DNA of 64,000 nucleotides from assembly GCF_020921035.1 (NCBI RefSeq), contig NC_063155.1:23615294-23679293 (forward strand), in the 5' to 3' direction. Every line of letters begins with the position of its first letter. Position 1 is the stretch's first letter. Positions 14,891-28,972 of this stretch are shown piece after piece. The translations under genes and the position numbers were made by a program. The notes below the pieces were generated by a model, which was not told where the DNA came from, searched no databases, and saw nothing but the letters and a program-made list of their open reading frames with translations. The DNA is from Rhodamnia argentea. Lineage: Eukaryota > Streptophyta > Magnoliopsida > Myrtales > Myrtaceae.

Positions 14891-16789
14891 GTGACTTTCG
14901 ACGACGTCGAGGGGGTAGAGTAGTTGATGAGGTTTATATTGGTAGGGGATGGAGATGGAGAAGACGTCCGTTCTATCGCTCCTGAAGCTTCGGCTCGATC
15001 AGGGCCGTTGGATTGGAAGCGTCCTCGGCTTCTGTCCTGCCTCAGAACAGTCTAGAACTTTGGATATGCTTGTTGGCTCGTGCCTCACCACACGTGTGAA
15101 GGTCCTTTCTTTTTTGTTACTTGTCAAGCTTTGGGGATCGCATATCAACCGCGGAGTAGAATTTCTACCACAAAAATATTCCTGAAGCAAAAATTTGTTT
15201 AGTTACTTAACCTAGTTTTTTTTTTTTTGGAGCATTTTTTTACTCTAGAGCAGGTTTGGAGCCAGTTAAATAAGTAAAAAAAAATTACTTTTCTCCAATA
15301 GTAGAAAAATCAACTTTTGCTTAGAAGGAAAAATAGATAAATCAACTTTTGGCTCGGAAGTTGATTTCTGCAGAAGAAGTATTGTCATGCGCCCTCGATT
15401 TTTACTTTTCTATGTGGAAGTGTGTTTCTTTTTTTATTTTGCCAGAAATTGGAATTGTGATCTTTTTTTAGTCAAATTTGGATCTCTGGAGCTCATTTTA
15501 CCTCTAAAAAGTTACTATAATTACTATTATAATCCGATTATTTGACATGTTATAATTCAGAAAGCTAAGATTCGCAGTCAATGGACAAGGCATGTCAAGT
15601 TAAGAAATGCAAGATTAACTTATCGGGTTGAAATCCATCAAGTTCAAAACTAGTGAAGGAATGAAATAATGGCCCAAATAGAATAACTTATTCATGTTTT
15701 TTCACTGCGATACTTTTCAACAGCGTTTCACATCCACATCAAAGATAATCGGGTCTAGTCAAGAGAGGAGTTCGAATAACTGAAGACGCCTTCTATGAAT
15801 CTTGAAGTAGCTAGGTTCGCTGAATGTAATGAGAAATAACTTATTCATGTTCTTTCTAGCATGCTTAATCCATATGAGAAATGACTATATTGTGGCGTGC
15901 GTCCAAAATTTTCTTCCAATTATTATTGGATAAGTATAGCTTTCATCTTGAGTCTCTAATTTTTTTATTTCTTCAAATTGATCCTCTAAGTTTTATTTTA
16001 TGCATTCAAGTCCCTCGACTTTTTTCAAATTTGTGTAATCAAATCTTTCGGTAAATCTTTCTCGCTAGGCCGGAGTAATTATTGACATGACATTGTCATT
16101 ATTGGCAAAAAAATGTCACACAATATTAAGGTGATCCAAATTAGGGGAAAAACTACGCAAAACATCCCGATTGAATAATGTTAGTTATAACTTAAAAATG
16201 AAGCACTTGATTGCATTGCATAAAAATCGACAAATTCATAAGACTTAATGCATGACGGCTCAACCTTTCATGAGTCCTTTCACTACATGGATTCCCCTTG
16301 GAGTCCCCGTCCATCTTTGACCTTTCTCTCCTCTCCACCCTCATTCGTCCCTGCCTTCCTGTGCTAAAGTCAATACAAGAAAATAGTGATGTTATTTTAT
16401 ACTGCGCCGAAATTTCTTACATGCCCAGCAACATTACATAGCCCCGACCTCTCTCATTGCCTGAATTTACCAGATTATACCAAAATTTACCTTAACCTTA
16501 ACTCTCTGGGCAGCTACTCTACACAAGACCTCCCTTCATCCAAATGGCCCCCTCTTCCACTGACTTCACAGCAACATAGAAGCAACACGAGGATTCTGTC
16601 TTGGTAACGTAGGGAGTTAACAGGCAGCAGCTTGGGTTTTCCTAACCTGGGACTCCCTACTCAAGTCATATTCATTTCAGCCGTGGCCTGCAAGGGGGGT
16701 TTTTTTTTTTTTTTAACGGATTTTGTTGAGGTGTGTTCGCGTGATATAATAAAAAGCAAAATGGAGGGTGAGAAGCCACCGGGGGATAT
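14891..16789. other. Intergenic, no gene seen
   Basis: Holds the distal CPN60B promoter and AT-rich DNA. Around 15940-16210 the text (AAGTCCCTCGACTTTTTTC, GACATGACATTGTCATTATTGGC) resembles the arm of another inverted-repeat transposon, but I found no partner arm. Confidence 0.4.
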
Positions 16790-17449
16790 ATGAAAATTTT
16801 GAGCTGGAATTGTCGGGAGTTGGGCACACCTCTGACATTCCAGGCATTGAGAGCCCTAGTGATTCATGAAAGACCCAATTTGATTTTCTTGATGGCGACA
16901 AACAATAAGAAAACTATTGTGGATCGTGTTAGACGACGTCTTAATTTTTAGAACTCAATGTTGGTGCACCCTGAGGAGATAGCAGGGGTTTAGCAATCAT
17001 GTGGACTGCAGAGGTGTCAATTGAAGTGATTTCGAGCGCTAAAGAGCACATTGATATAATTAGCAAAGACCCGAAAAGCGAAGACATGATGAGAATTGCC
17101 TTTCTCCATGCATCCACAATCTTCCAAGAAAGACTTTTATTGTGGCAGCATTTACACACCAACTATGCCAGCAATGAGCTCCATTGGATCTGCGTGGGTG
17201 ATTTCAATGAGACACTCTACGAGTGGGAGAAGGTAGGGAAAAGGAAAGTGGATCATTACAGATTTGTAACTTCTTTGCGATTGCTCTCTAATGGATGTTG
17301 AGAGTAAGGGCTTTGCTTTCACTTGGGTAAACAAAAGAGGTGGACTAACCCTAGCGAAAAAGAGATTAGATAGGGTCCTATGCAACGTAGACTGGAGGGT
17401 ATTATTCCCTAATGGTGAAGTCTTTGCTTTAATAGCTATCGGCTCCGAC
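16790..17449 (+). mobile_element. LINE retrotransposon, 5' part (endonuclease)
   Basis: An ATG opens the ORF2-like stretch MKILSWNCRELGTP, the start of the AP-type endonuclease of plant L1 elements. It continues with a stop at NF*, a frameshift, then VSIEVISSAKEHIDI, the catalytic-type motif VGDFNE, and FAFTWVNKRGG plus KKRLDRVLCNVDW. Several stops and frameshifts show it is dead. The frame is cut at SD by the hAT insertion and resumes at 18891. Confidence 0.85.
17442..17449. repeat. Left target site duplication of the hAT element
   Basis: GCTCCGAC; the right copy at 18891-18898 is TCTCCGAC, with seven of eight bases equal. The duplicated bases encode the SD of the interrupted LINE motif. 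Confidence 0.75.
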
Positions 17450-18890
17450 TAGAGGTGGCCACAGTTCGGAACCAACCAATTTTGGTTCATGAACCTGCGG
17501 TTACGGTTCATGGCCACCCTTGAATTGGAACTTGCCTTTTAAGGGGCAGTCTAGGTTATGGTTTGGAACCAGCGATTCCGGGCGGGTTCAAGGGCCAATT
17601 CATGTTCCGATTTTTATATTTAATTTTTAAATAATAAATTATGAAATAAAAAATTAATAAATTATCAAATATAAATTATAATCAAATTGTACATTGTAAT
17701 CAAATTTGGAAGTCGTATTTGCCTCGGCATTATCAAAACCAACTAAAAAAAATTTATCAATCAAATTATATTCTTCTAAAACTTGTCTAATTACTCTATA
17801 AATATTATTGGTTGTATGCCTATCATCAAAAACTAGAAATACAATAACTCTTTTTTAAACGTTCCAATCGTGACTTATCCAATGACATGTGATACCCATA
17901 TAAGAATGAGTTTACCAAAGATCACTCCAAGTATCGCTACCTATATGCACACATCCATTGAAATTCACAAAAAGTTTTTCAAATCTTTTTTTCCTTTTTT
18001 ATAAAGCCCAAAAATTTTCTATTTTAGAGTATTTCTCGGAACAGGTTTTACTTGCGGAATACATGTAGCGTTTATAAAAAAATTAAAACCAAAATTTTTA
18101 CCAACATTAAACGGTAAATGATCAATTGCAGCATATTGAGCTGATGTTTCTTTATAAACTTTTTCATTGTAATGAAATAAAAGATGAGTGTTAGGATTGG
18201 CGTATCTGAAAATTTGTTGTTGGTTGGTGTCGATCCCCGCTTGCGTTGCATGTTTTGACGTCGGATGCCGTTTAAATGTTCCATAGCCGCTTCCACTTGT
18301 AAAACCGTATGTTGTCCCATAATATTTACATTTTACCCGATACTTATTTTCGTATAAATGTTTCTTCGTGAAGTATTTCCATATGTTGGATGTACCCCCC
18401 GTTCCGGCTCTTGTGTTATTGACGTTTCTTCGACACCGATAGGAGAATGAAGACTTTCTTGCGTTGGGACGTGCCCAACGTTGGGAATAACGTTGATATT
18501 ATCATCCTCGTCTACCCAACATGCAAATTCACGAGGATTATATTTATGAGGATGAGGATAATTGGATTCCCCCATCCTCATAGCGCTCTTTCCCTTGTCA
18601 CCAGATCCGCCTCCACTTGCCTTTTTTTTTTTAAATCGAGCGGAAAGCGGATTTAGAAAATTGAAAGTATTGAGTCGGGATTGATAGAATCGAGCGGATT
18701 GAAAGAATTTGTGAGAAAAAAATGAAAGGGGGGAATCCATTGCAATGCAACGGTTGGATGCGGCCTGCGGGCTCGATTTTTTTTTTTAAGGCTTAAAGGC
18801 CCAACGGCTAATTGGTTGGTTCCGAACCGGAACCGGCGGGCTCGGTCAACGGGCTGGTTCCAGGCCCAAACCGGCACGCGGCCATTTCTA
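17450..18890 (-). mobile_element. hAT-superfamily transposon remnant inserted in the LINE
   Basis: Ends are TAGAGGTGGCC and, in reverse complement, TAGAAATGGCC (9 of 11 equal), typical hAT termini, flanked by an 8-bp duplication. The minus strand carries transposase pieces. An N-terminal part (18740 to 18333) runs into a degraded BED zinc finger (KCKYYG, then FKRHPTSKH, with one Cys lost). Then come SAQYAAIDHLPFNVG and further on SDTWSD-type, MGITCHW, VFDDRHTT and VGFDNAEAN, as in RICESLEEPER-like transposases. Stops and frameshifts break it, and the C-terminal dimerisation region is absent. At 1.44 kb it is an internally deleted, inactive copy. Confidence 0.8.
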
Positions 18891-19683
18891 TCTCCGACCA
18901 TAGCCCTCTACTTCTTTATTTGCATCTAGCTCGTGGAAAAAAGAAAAAGAATTCAAATTTGAAGCTTTCTAGCTAGATGATCGGGATTGTAGTGAGATTA
19001 CCAAAACAATTTGGCTCCGCCCTTATTTAGCACCATGGGATTTTTCAAGGAAAGTGAAGGGGTTTCTGAGGAACTTACCACCTGGATTAAAAGGAAAATT
19101 TCCAACGCTTCTCGTCAAATTGAAGTTTTGAAAAAGATATTCACGGAAATTACTAACAAAGCAACGAAGGCTTTTTAAAGGAAGAATAGCGAGGAAGTGG
19201 TAGAATGAATGGAAAAGCTCTGGAGCTAAGAAGAAATGTATTGGAGCTTACGGTCACGGATAAACCGGGTAAAGTGGAGGGATCAAAATACTAAGTGATT
19301 TCATACGACTAAAGTCTAAATAAAACAACGGAACAAGATCTCAATGCCGAGAGTAGATGATCATAATTGGTGTAGGGAACCGAGCTTGTTGAAACAACAT
19401 ATTATGAAATTTCACGAGTCCTTGTATGAGTCGGGGGGTGTGAGAGACTTCTAACCTATTTCGACCAATGTGTAAGTATGGCCACAGATGAGATGAATGA
19501 AGGATTGACTACACCAATCATAACAGAGGAAGTGAAAGAAGCGACTTTCCAATTGGGTGCTAGTAAGGCTCCTAGCTTAGATGGATTGAACAGCCAATTT
19601 TACCATCATCATTGGGAGGATATTCAGTTAGATGTGGTCCATAAAAATTTGAAACTCCCACATCTTTCAAGCTTGCCCACTTA
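18891..19683 (+). mobile_element. LINE retrotransposon, 3' part (start of RT region)
   Basis: Continues the LINE frame interrupted at 17449: SDHSPLLLYLHLARG, then degraded text, then VKEATFQLGASKAPSLDGLN and FYHHHWEDIQ, the segment just ahead of the reverse transcriptase domain in plant L1 ORF2. Sequence similarity ends near 19660 before the catalytic RT motifs, so the 3' half is missing. Confidence 0.8.
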
Positions 19684-22600
19684 GCCCAACCGCAACCGTT
19701 AACGTCGCCCTCGCGTTAATAAAAAATTTTACAAGATGGAACCCACATTTGAAAAAAGAGAGGAGTGTGTCAACCACCTCAACGTAACCGTGGGTACCAC
19801 CAGCCGAGGTGTAACGACCCTATGACCTTTCCCCTTATCACGTATTTATATTTTTCTTTAACCTTTTTCCTTAGTTTCTGCCAACCTTTATTTCTAATGG
19901 TGGGCATATTGAAATAGCAAACATAGCAACGTCTATATATAAACACACATAATTTTATATATGCATCAATATATCTTACATTATCATATAACCTCCCATT
20001 TATTACTCTACAAATAAAGTACGAAAGAGGTTGACTACTTACTTTGATACTCTATCTCTCTTAGCTTTTGTGACCCACATCTCAAGACTTCATCTCGATA
20101 GCATCACTTTGGTACATATGCATATGGGTAGACTGGCCAAATAGATGCGCTCGTGATGGGTCCATCAATTTCTTGAAAAAATATAAAGGGATGAGCGAGC
20201 GGCCCAGTAAATAAAATTACTAGGTCTAAGGTAGGAATGTCGGTTTTATACTCAACAAAGTTATCCTGCGATATATTGTAAATATGAATATGAACCTTTA
20301 TTTGTAAATCATCAAATGCGTGGAATCTACCACATAACTTTTGTTCAAATACCATGAACACATCAATCCATGCGAGTCACATCAAACAGTTATTCTTGGG
20401 TCGATAATTTTTATGTCTATCCGAGCCATAGTTAGTAAGTCATATCCTGGGAACGGTCACTTGTGAGTTCAATGTTACCTAACGATAAATGTCTCGCATA
20501 ATTACCTTCATGAGAATGATGGCTCAATATACCCACAATATGAACCCTTGAGATTTTAAGGGAACATTTGCCTATCCGGGCCATAATAATTGTCCATCCA
20601 GGCCATACGTCGTTTCTCGGATGATATGCACAAATACATTCTTGCGGGTGCATGCATCAAATCATTTTAATGCAAGAAAATATTGTCATAGATTAATGCA
20701 ATAATACTTGTATCGCACATTATATTATAATTTCGATTAATTAGCACAAGCAGAACGGAAAACTTATATTAAATATAAAATCTTCATTCATTAAAGTCAA
20801 GTAACCTAAGACAATTTCACACTAGGCTAACATGCTACAAACAAATAACTATTGCCTAACCCCACCACCCCTTCAGATTTGCTCTCTTCTTTTGGCGCTC
20901 CTTCATCATCCTCAGCATCCTCCTCCATCACTCATTGTTGTCATTACTGTCGTCGTTACGTGGCAAAGGAATTGAGCCAACTAAGTATCCATCATATTGA
21001 GCATAAATTGACTCAAAGTGATACGAGATTCATTCCATCCTTAGACCCATATCAATCCAAAAAGTGAACCTAACCCTTATGAACTCTATGTCAAGAAAAG
21101 CGAGGTTAGTAAAGTGATACACGGATGCCTCAAAATCCATAGCAGTGCCATAACGAGCTATCAGAGTAGTGGGGGTAGTTGCCATATTACTAAGGCTTTG
21201 AAAATAGAGCAAGAGTGTGTCATAGCTTAGCAAATAAAAAGTCTAAATATTACGGACTATGATTACATGTTATCCGATGCCAATTTATTTAAACATTCTT
21301 TTTTTTTATTTATTAACCGATCACAGAATTTTATAATCTTTTAATTGCCAATCGGAAGAATCATTTCAATCTCACAAGCAATCACAGCAGCAATGAAATT
21401 CACACAGATGAATATGCTATGCATTCACGAATATGTAGTTATGCATTTATCTCATCTTTCATAATTCTGCTCATAATTAGCAAAATTTCTTGCCAAGGCC
21501 CACCGACTCTTCCCCGACATCCGTGTATGGCACTATCAAGTTTTTCGGGCTTGGATATCTACAACTCCGGAAGCTTCCCTAATCACATAGCAGGGGCAAC
21601 CCAAATCAAATAAAGGGGATTCCCAAACTCTCGGAGCTCGATCGATACGTTGTCCAACAGGGATAACTTTGTAAATTTTAACTCCATGATTAATGCACAC
21701 ATGTATTTATATGGTATGCCACATGATCATGCCATATGCAATTCACTCAATTTATCACCATTCATCATTTATAGTGACATTATCCCATATAACAATTTTC
21801 TTTATTCCAAAGGCGACATCATGGGCGATTTAGGCCCAACTAATCACCTTGATTAATACACTAATTAAAATAATGAAATTCCCAAATTTCACAAAATAGT
21901 AGTTCATTCAGTAAGGATTAATGCACACATAATCACTTTCGTTTGAAGCTCTTGAGCATTTAGCCGACAAATCAAAGTGTTCTACCTAATTTTCGTGAAT
22001 GACACCTCTAGGGATAGTTTCACACTCCGAACGAATTTGACACTTTTACCCCAGTAAATCAACTCCAAAAATACCAAATTTTAGTATGTTGTAGTCAAGA
22101 CTCAGATCTACAACTTTGATTAGTGCCCGAATTAGATCTTTATATAAATTTCATGAAAATTCGTGGAAGTAACACCAAATTTTAGACACAGAAACACAAC
22201 ATAATTAGTTCAAGTGGTGGTCTTAATCTCAATTTAAAATATTCTAAAAATTCTCAATTTAATATATGTTTTAGATGAATATGTTAGCTTCAACTTTCAT
22301 GTTTTGTGCTAGAGCTGTACGTGTCCACATAAAGAGATATAAAAATCATTAGCATCAAAGGTCGGATCGAGTTCAAAACGGAACATGCAGACCTGTGGAA
22401 GTAGAAAATAGTAAGGTTAATCAAACATACTCCAAAAATTTTCAATTTAATATATGTGGTAGTTTAGGATGTTGAGAGTGACTTTTGTGTTTTGACTCAA
22501 ATCATGTAAAGTTCACAAAAGACTGTACGAAAATGGTAAAGCCTGAAGATCATGGTGGTCTCAACTTAGGCATAGAATAATATCATGGACGAGTAAGGGC

Positions 22601-22713
22601 TTTTGATCGAACATATAAACCTAAAAAATTTTGGTTTAGGTTATTCTGAAAATAAGACAACTTGCAAGATACACTCTTTTAGTCAATTTCCTCCTACATA
22701 AGCACGAAATATA

Positions 22714-22753
<40 letters not shown>

Positions 22754-23630
22754 GCATCTTATTCTTCATATAAATCAGGCCTAACAACATTGAATCATAA
22801 AATGTAATAAGTAGATGTTGAGCTTGCCTTGATATTCAAGAACACCCCAAGAACAACGTTTTCTCCTTGCAACTTCTTGATAATGTCTTTATATGAGATT
22901 GTAAGTGAAAATTTTGAGAGAAAGTGAGAGAGATAGAGTGATTTTCGATCAAGAGGGGCAAATGAGAGAAAATGAATAATAGTTGAGTAAATGCTTCAAT
23001 TTTGTCATAAAATCCCATTGATCTAAGTTGGTGGCATGAATAGTATTCATAAATAGTATTATAAGGTGAATAGTATTCATGAATAGTGAAAATTTAAGCA
23101 CAATTTTCCTAGGATGGCCGATTATGATTTTGGGGGATGAAATATCCATTTTACCCTCATAAGCTTAATTATGTACATTAAACCTTAATTTAGACTATAA
23201 TTTGCTTTATAATTACTTAGCATTTCTATTAGCATAATAATATTAACTTTATTATCATATAATTAGTCACGTGACACATTCTAATTATTAGAATACTCAA
23301 TTGATTATAATATCATATATTATGCTCTTGATAATTTTCTTAGGAGTTAATGTATACCATAGTCCTTTTAATTGATTCCTCAATATAATTGACTTAGTAA
23401 AAATAGAAATAATTCAATACCATAGCCATACTCAATTAGCAAGGTCACATTTTTAGGGTGTCCCTTTTGTACGATCATTACCCACAATTTCTTGTCCGAG
23501 AAATTGAGCTCATATTGTTAATTCTCAAAACTTACATGACATTAGTCAATTCTGAGTCATGTAATTTAATTATAATATGTTTATTGCCTTTAATTAATTA
23601 GGCGAAAAATCGGGATGTCACACAATCCCC
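19684..23630. other. Gene-free tract, possibly LTR-retroelement derived
   Basis: AT-rich, with no coding domain found. It is bounded by TGTAACGACCC at 19810 and GGGATGTCACA ending near 23622, the kind of TG...CA edges seen on long LTRs of Ty3/gypsy-like elements. The bases next to the two edges (CGAGG and CAATC) do not match, so no target duplication is visible. I found no primer-binding site, gag or pol text. Confidence 0.3.
22715..22751. repeat. (CA)n microsatellite
   Basis: About 18 CA units in gene-free DNA. Confidence 0.95.
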
Positions 23631-24560
23631 GGCAACCATGCCCGAATACTTAGCTCTCGGTCCCGAGTTTCTTGACCTCGAGATACGTTTCTCGACGGTC
23701 GAGCTTGGGTCCACAAAAGCTAGGTTTAGGTCCTTCAAGGCCGTGCCAAGACCCCGTGCCCAAGTACTCGACTTTTACGCTCAAGTCACTAGCTCCTAGA
23801 TCATAGCCCATTGAGGTTAAGCTCGATTCCACAAAGATTGCATGCCCGAATTCTTCGTGATGTGTTCTTGAGTCTTATATAGCCATGCCTGGATACTTGA
23901 CTCCTGGGCCCAAGCTATTGGTGCTTGAGTTTGAGTCCACAAGAGGCTAGGCTTCGATACGCTAGTCTAGGTCCATAAAAGCTAGGGTCGGGATCTAGTG
24001 CCAATGCCTAGGTCTTCAATGGCCTTGCTTAGGTACTTGGCTCCCGCATTCATGTCATCGGCGACTAAGTCCAATTCCATCAAGATCGTGTCCAAGACCA
24101 CGGAAGTCGAGTTTAAGACCTCGGTACCCATGACCGGGTCTCTAGTGGCCATGTTCGAGCACCCACCTTTGCGGCTAGGCGTAAGACCCCGATCTAATGC
24201 CTAGGCATGTTTCTTCAATGGCCGAGACCAAGTCTCTTGAGGCCTGGACTAAAACATCGTTACTCATGCTAGGGCTCTTAACGATTATGCATGTGTACTC
24301 GGTTCCTACATCGAAGTTACCATCTTCCAAGGCTCGATCCATGGAGGTCAAGTCCGGGATCGTAGTGCCCATGTCATACTCCTTGGCAACCATGCTCAAA
24401 ACCCCGATATCCGTGCTCGAGTCCTAGGCGACCACGCCCTGCTACTTGGCTCGTGCACAAGTCACTAACTCTCGAGTTCGATTCTTCAATAGTCGGGTTT
24501 GGGTCCACAAAGGCTAGCCAAAGGCCTCGGTACCTCTGCTTGGATCAATGGATTTATAGC
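23626..24560. repeat. Degenerate tandem repeat, period about 115-145 bp
   Basis: Variants of GCCCGAGTACTTGGCTC recur near 23640, 23757, 23889, 24032, 24290 and 24438. Each is followed by related text such as GAGTCCACAAAAGCTAGG and TTCAATGG. Spacings are 117, 132, 143, about 260 (two units) and 146 bp. The tract is less AT-rich than its surroundings. Confidence 0.55.
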
Positions 24561-25032
24561 CTCTGTGTCGGGCTCTTGTACCCAAGGCACCAGCATTCCA
24601 ACTCATGTGACCGGGAACCCAGTATATGGGTACCTCTACTACCATTCTAACATTACATGTGTCTTAAGGGAAATAAAATTAAGTTTTCCTTTTTGACCGA
24701 TGAAAATTGATTTTCAATTAAAATTTTCATATTTCAAATGAACATTGAAAATATTGTTATTTTCCTAGAAAATGACTTATTGGAGAACATTTTTCAAAAT
24801 TTTTAAATTTTTCGTGAAACAAATAGAGCCTTAATCCATATGACAAACGCTTTATTTGGTTGTATTTGTCCATAGAATGAAAATTGAAAATTGAATTGGA
24901 AAATTGCATTCCACAACATTCTCTCATTTTTTCATGCTTTCACGAATGTTATTGTCGATTCTAGAGCAGAATTTAAAGTGGGGAAGAATCCAAAAAATGT
25001 GGACAAATTTTCTATGTTAATTTTGATAGACT

Positions 25033-25072
25033 AGTTACTCATACTCATACTCATACTCATACTCCTACTCCT
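25033..25072. repeat. (ACTCAT)n minisatellite
   Basis: Four or more ACTCAT units followed by ACTCCT variants. Confidence 0.85.
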
Positions 25073-28000
25073 ATTCGATTTGTGTTGGACACTCTCGTTG
25101 ATTGGGTCAAGCCCGTGCCCAAGAAATTGGGCCTTTTTGAGTTTAATTGGGCTTAGCCTCTCCGAGTCCTTCCCATCTCAAGGTCCAAGCCGCTTGTAAT
25201 AGTAATACAAGAATAGCCATAGATCATAGGTCTTCATCAACTATGCGCTTTTAGCAATTGATTCTTTAGGTTTGGAGGATATTTCACAAGTCTCTAAATA
25301 ACTAGATCTCCACGATCAAGATACCACGCGATAATGCAGCCGTCTTCTTCTAATCATCTTGACTTGAGACATTCCTTAATAATGTTTTTGTACTTCAAAC
25401 ATCGACTTGTGGGACAACTAGAGTAGCTTTTTCTGGTAAACTTGAGATCAAATAATAAGTTGATAATATCCCTATGAACGAGCGTAATCGTTTTATACAA
25501 CCATCGTTTCGACCAAGGTCAACGTAAAGAGTGACACTTGGTGGGTTGGCTAAGTTTTAGTCTTTTAAATGATGTAAGGTCCTCAAAAATACTTCATGAG
25601 AGCCCTAGCCTTTAAAACCCTCTCCATCATGTGCATCTTCTTTACCTAAAAGAGAGACTTTTTCAGGAAAAGAAGAGCCCCAGCAAAAGACATACATGAG
25701 GAAAAAGAATATGGCTATGTACCCTACAAAGTACCATGTGCCCTAGACATCAATTGATGTCTGCACATGAAGAAATGCATGCCAAATCGAGAGCCAAGAT
25801 TATACTATGCCTATAGAATGGGTGAAATAAAAGTCTACATATTGAGCTCCCTAATTGAGTATTGCATTAGCAATTGTCATTTATAGTAGGTGATTTGGTA
25901 GGTGCTTACTACAAATTAAATATGGCATATCTAACTAAATATATTCACTTGTAATATGCTACATTCGTACTTCAATCTTAAAATACTTACCATCACTCTT
26001 TTCAAAAACACATTTTGCCAAGAAAAATGTTTGATATTGGTTATTTCATTTATCTTTCGTTCGATAAAAGACTAGTCTATGATTGCCTGCGCATATGATT
26101 GTAAAATAAAAAAAAAGGATAATATAAGGTACCCAAGTGATAGATTGCATTTATTTACTAGTTTAATTTCTCAAAACAATTGGAAGATGCATGTCAACAT
26201 CGTTTCCTTTAAGGCACAAACCCTTGGGGTACCGCAAATTCCGTATTTTTTGTATGGATGATCTGCTTTTAATCGGATCGAGGATACGGGCTTAATATAG
26301 TATGTGAAAGTCGACCCCAAGGTAATATAACCGTCATAATAAACATGCTACAATGTAACCGGAAAAGATTACCCTCTTTCTCATCAATTGATTTCAACTC
26401 CCGCTCAACAAAATTTTACACCTAGTAACAAATGGTACCGTAACTTTTGTTATCTCTTGGAGCCACAATATTTACATCATGGATGCAAATGAATGTAGAT
26501 AATCGACACATGCCCGTCTAAGCCATTGGACTAAATACACTTCCATTGTTCTCCAAGGGGTTTGATGCCTCTGTGCCTCTTTTCTTTTCTTGTCTCCTAT
26601 GGATGGACAAGTGACGGATCAAAGTTGCAAGAATCGATACTTGAGGACATTAAGGGGTTAGAGAAAGCAAGAGGAATATTATCTTGGCCAAATAACTTTC
26701 ATTTCCATATTTGTTCTTGAGTATTCCGCCCACCTCTGATCTTGAGATGGAAATTTTCCTCCACTTCATTACAATAGATTCCTCATGATGACTTCTGGGA
26801 AGATCGTACATCTCTATAAACCGGAGAACAAAAGCAGTAGTTATAATGACCATCGACCATTTATGTTCATGATTACTCTTAGTCTTAAGCTAGATATTGC
26901 TAATTGACTGATGACAATCTTAATCCACTTGAGTCCTTACAATTGAATTATGTGGAAAGGACTAGAGAATCATGAACTACTTTTTCCCATCTTAACCTTG
27001 AAAGAATAGGCAATTTTGATGGGCTTGGTACTATTAATATTGGCTAAACAAACACTTTGTTTTTTTTAATACGGCAAAAGTAGTGGATCCCACTTTCATC
27101 AGGCCATTTGTCAACTAATTTCAGCTAATCACACTACCTGGTTGTGGGGTCAAAATGGTTTCTTTTGGCTCTTACATTGGTTCCGATGTTGCTAATTAAT
27201 TTGATTAATGACCTATATTAACCAAGTGAGTCATATTGAAACCTAGCAAGAGTCATCCACAGGTAGCAACTTTGTAAGCCGGTATTTGTATACCCCGACA
27301 GCATTCTTGATTAATCTCTCTCTTTAGCTGAGGAACTTTGTTTTTTTCTTGGAGCTTGGCTTTTCGGATATGTTCTTCAATGAACATGGCCTGCTTGTGG
27401 GTACCTTAAACCATTGAACTATAGTACATCTTGGATTGCTTGATCAGTCCTATATATTATAGAAGATGACAACTTATTCGAAGTCATTCATATATGCATT
27501 GTATTTACAATGAATATGAATATGTTATCATCAGTGCATACATTGCTAGATTCGGTTTCACACAGTAGATTCTTATAAGTGGTAAAAATGTATCTATTAG
27601 ATAAGTTGATCAAGCATACTTGGAGATTCACTAATTCATTAAGAAAGTTTAGTTTGTTTTGATACGGTATCCACATATATGCAAGGGAACTCGTCATCTT
27701 TACGAGCAAGAAGTTACAAGCTAAACCGTATGCATATATCCATATGACCTTGAGCATACCCGCTTTTGCTTTGAGGTTTCCTTGAAACTTGGCCACTAGT
27801 TGGCCTTGTGTCTCCAACATTATGACTACTAAAAATTGATGTTGTGTCTATATACATACAATGATTTTACTAACTAAGGAAGACATAATTTTCTCTTCCC
27901 CTCCTTGGAGTGATTTCATTAGTTTTTTTTTTTTTTCGCAATTTAGAGAATTCAAAATTGCTCTAGAAGGTAAGAGTATAAGCACATAAATAATCTCTCT

Positions 28001-28928
28001 ATAGATCTATTGGACTTGAAATTACTGCTTATCAAAGCAAGCTAGGTGCTTTACATCAATAAAATTTAGTAAAATCATGGGGGTGCAATTATAGGGAAGT
28101 TACGTGGGTGGAATCAAATGCCATTTTCCAAAGCAAAGTTCTCAAGTTTGACTTGCCTAATGGTTCTGCATGATGTGAAATTTAACTTGGCAACTCAAGA
28201 GCATTTGATAAGCATTATGCCTTGATTGTAAATTTGCGATCACGCAACATTTGATTGCATAGATACGGTTCGATGGTGAGAATCTAGCATGTTTAAGTAA
28301 TGATTTCAAACAATGTGCTGTAATAAGTTGGATGTATGTCAAATCTTGTGAGTGCTTATATGTCTGTATGTATCGTTATATATAAACCTAGCAGTTACAA
28401 TTTGAAATGATCAATCTAACTAACCACAGTCGAGACAAAGTGGTTGATTGTTCTCTTCCATGTTGAAATCGTGTTCTTCCTTAGAGGAGTTAGGTTTTTA
28501 AGGACAGTATAACATCAAACAAGAACTTAGTGAATTAGCTAATGATACAAAGCGATCCTCCCGATAATTAACCCCTAAATTAGACTATAGAAGCCATCAT
28601 CGCATTTGGGAGAGCACTAAGAACTCATATATAGGCTAGTTTTTCTAAAGTAAAGCTTTGATATGTAAACACTAGTAAAATCTAGAGAGAGTATTCTAAG
28701 ACATTAAGGAGAAGAAGAACTGCAACAAGAAATTTTATGCTGGACGGTGAATGTTGAAGCAAATTTCAAATTACTTATCAGAACATACTCATTTTCCTCC
28801 TCATGATCATGTTCATCCACTTGTGCTAGATTTTTTACACATAAACTTAATCTTCGGGTGCAATTACACCTGTAAGACATGTATAGAGAGAGGGAGACAA
28901 TATAAACTTCATAAGATCCGACACTACG

Positions 28929-28931
<3 letters not shown>

Positions 28932-28967
<36 letters not shown>
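28932..28967. repeat. (GA)n microsatellite
   Basis: About 18 GA units upstream of the subtilase pseudogene. Confidence 0.95.

Positions 28968-28972
<5 letters not shown>

Noticed and set aside
27488-27820. Minus-strand 110-residue frame
   Set aside because: Hydrophobic AT-driven text without recognised family.
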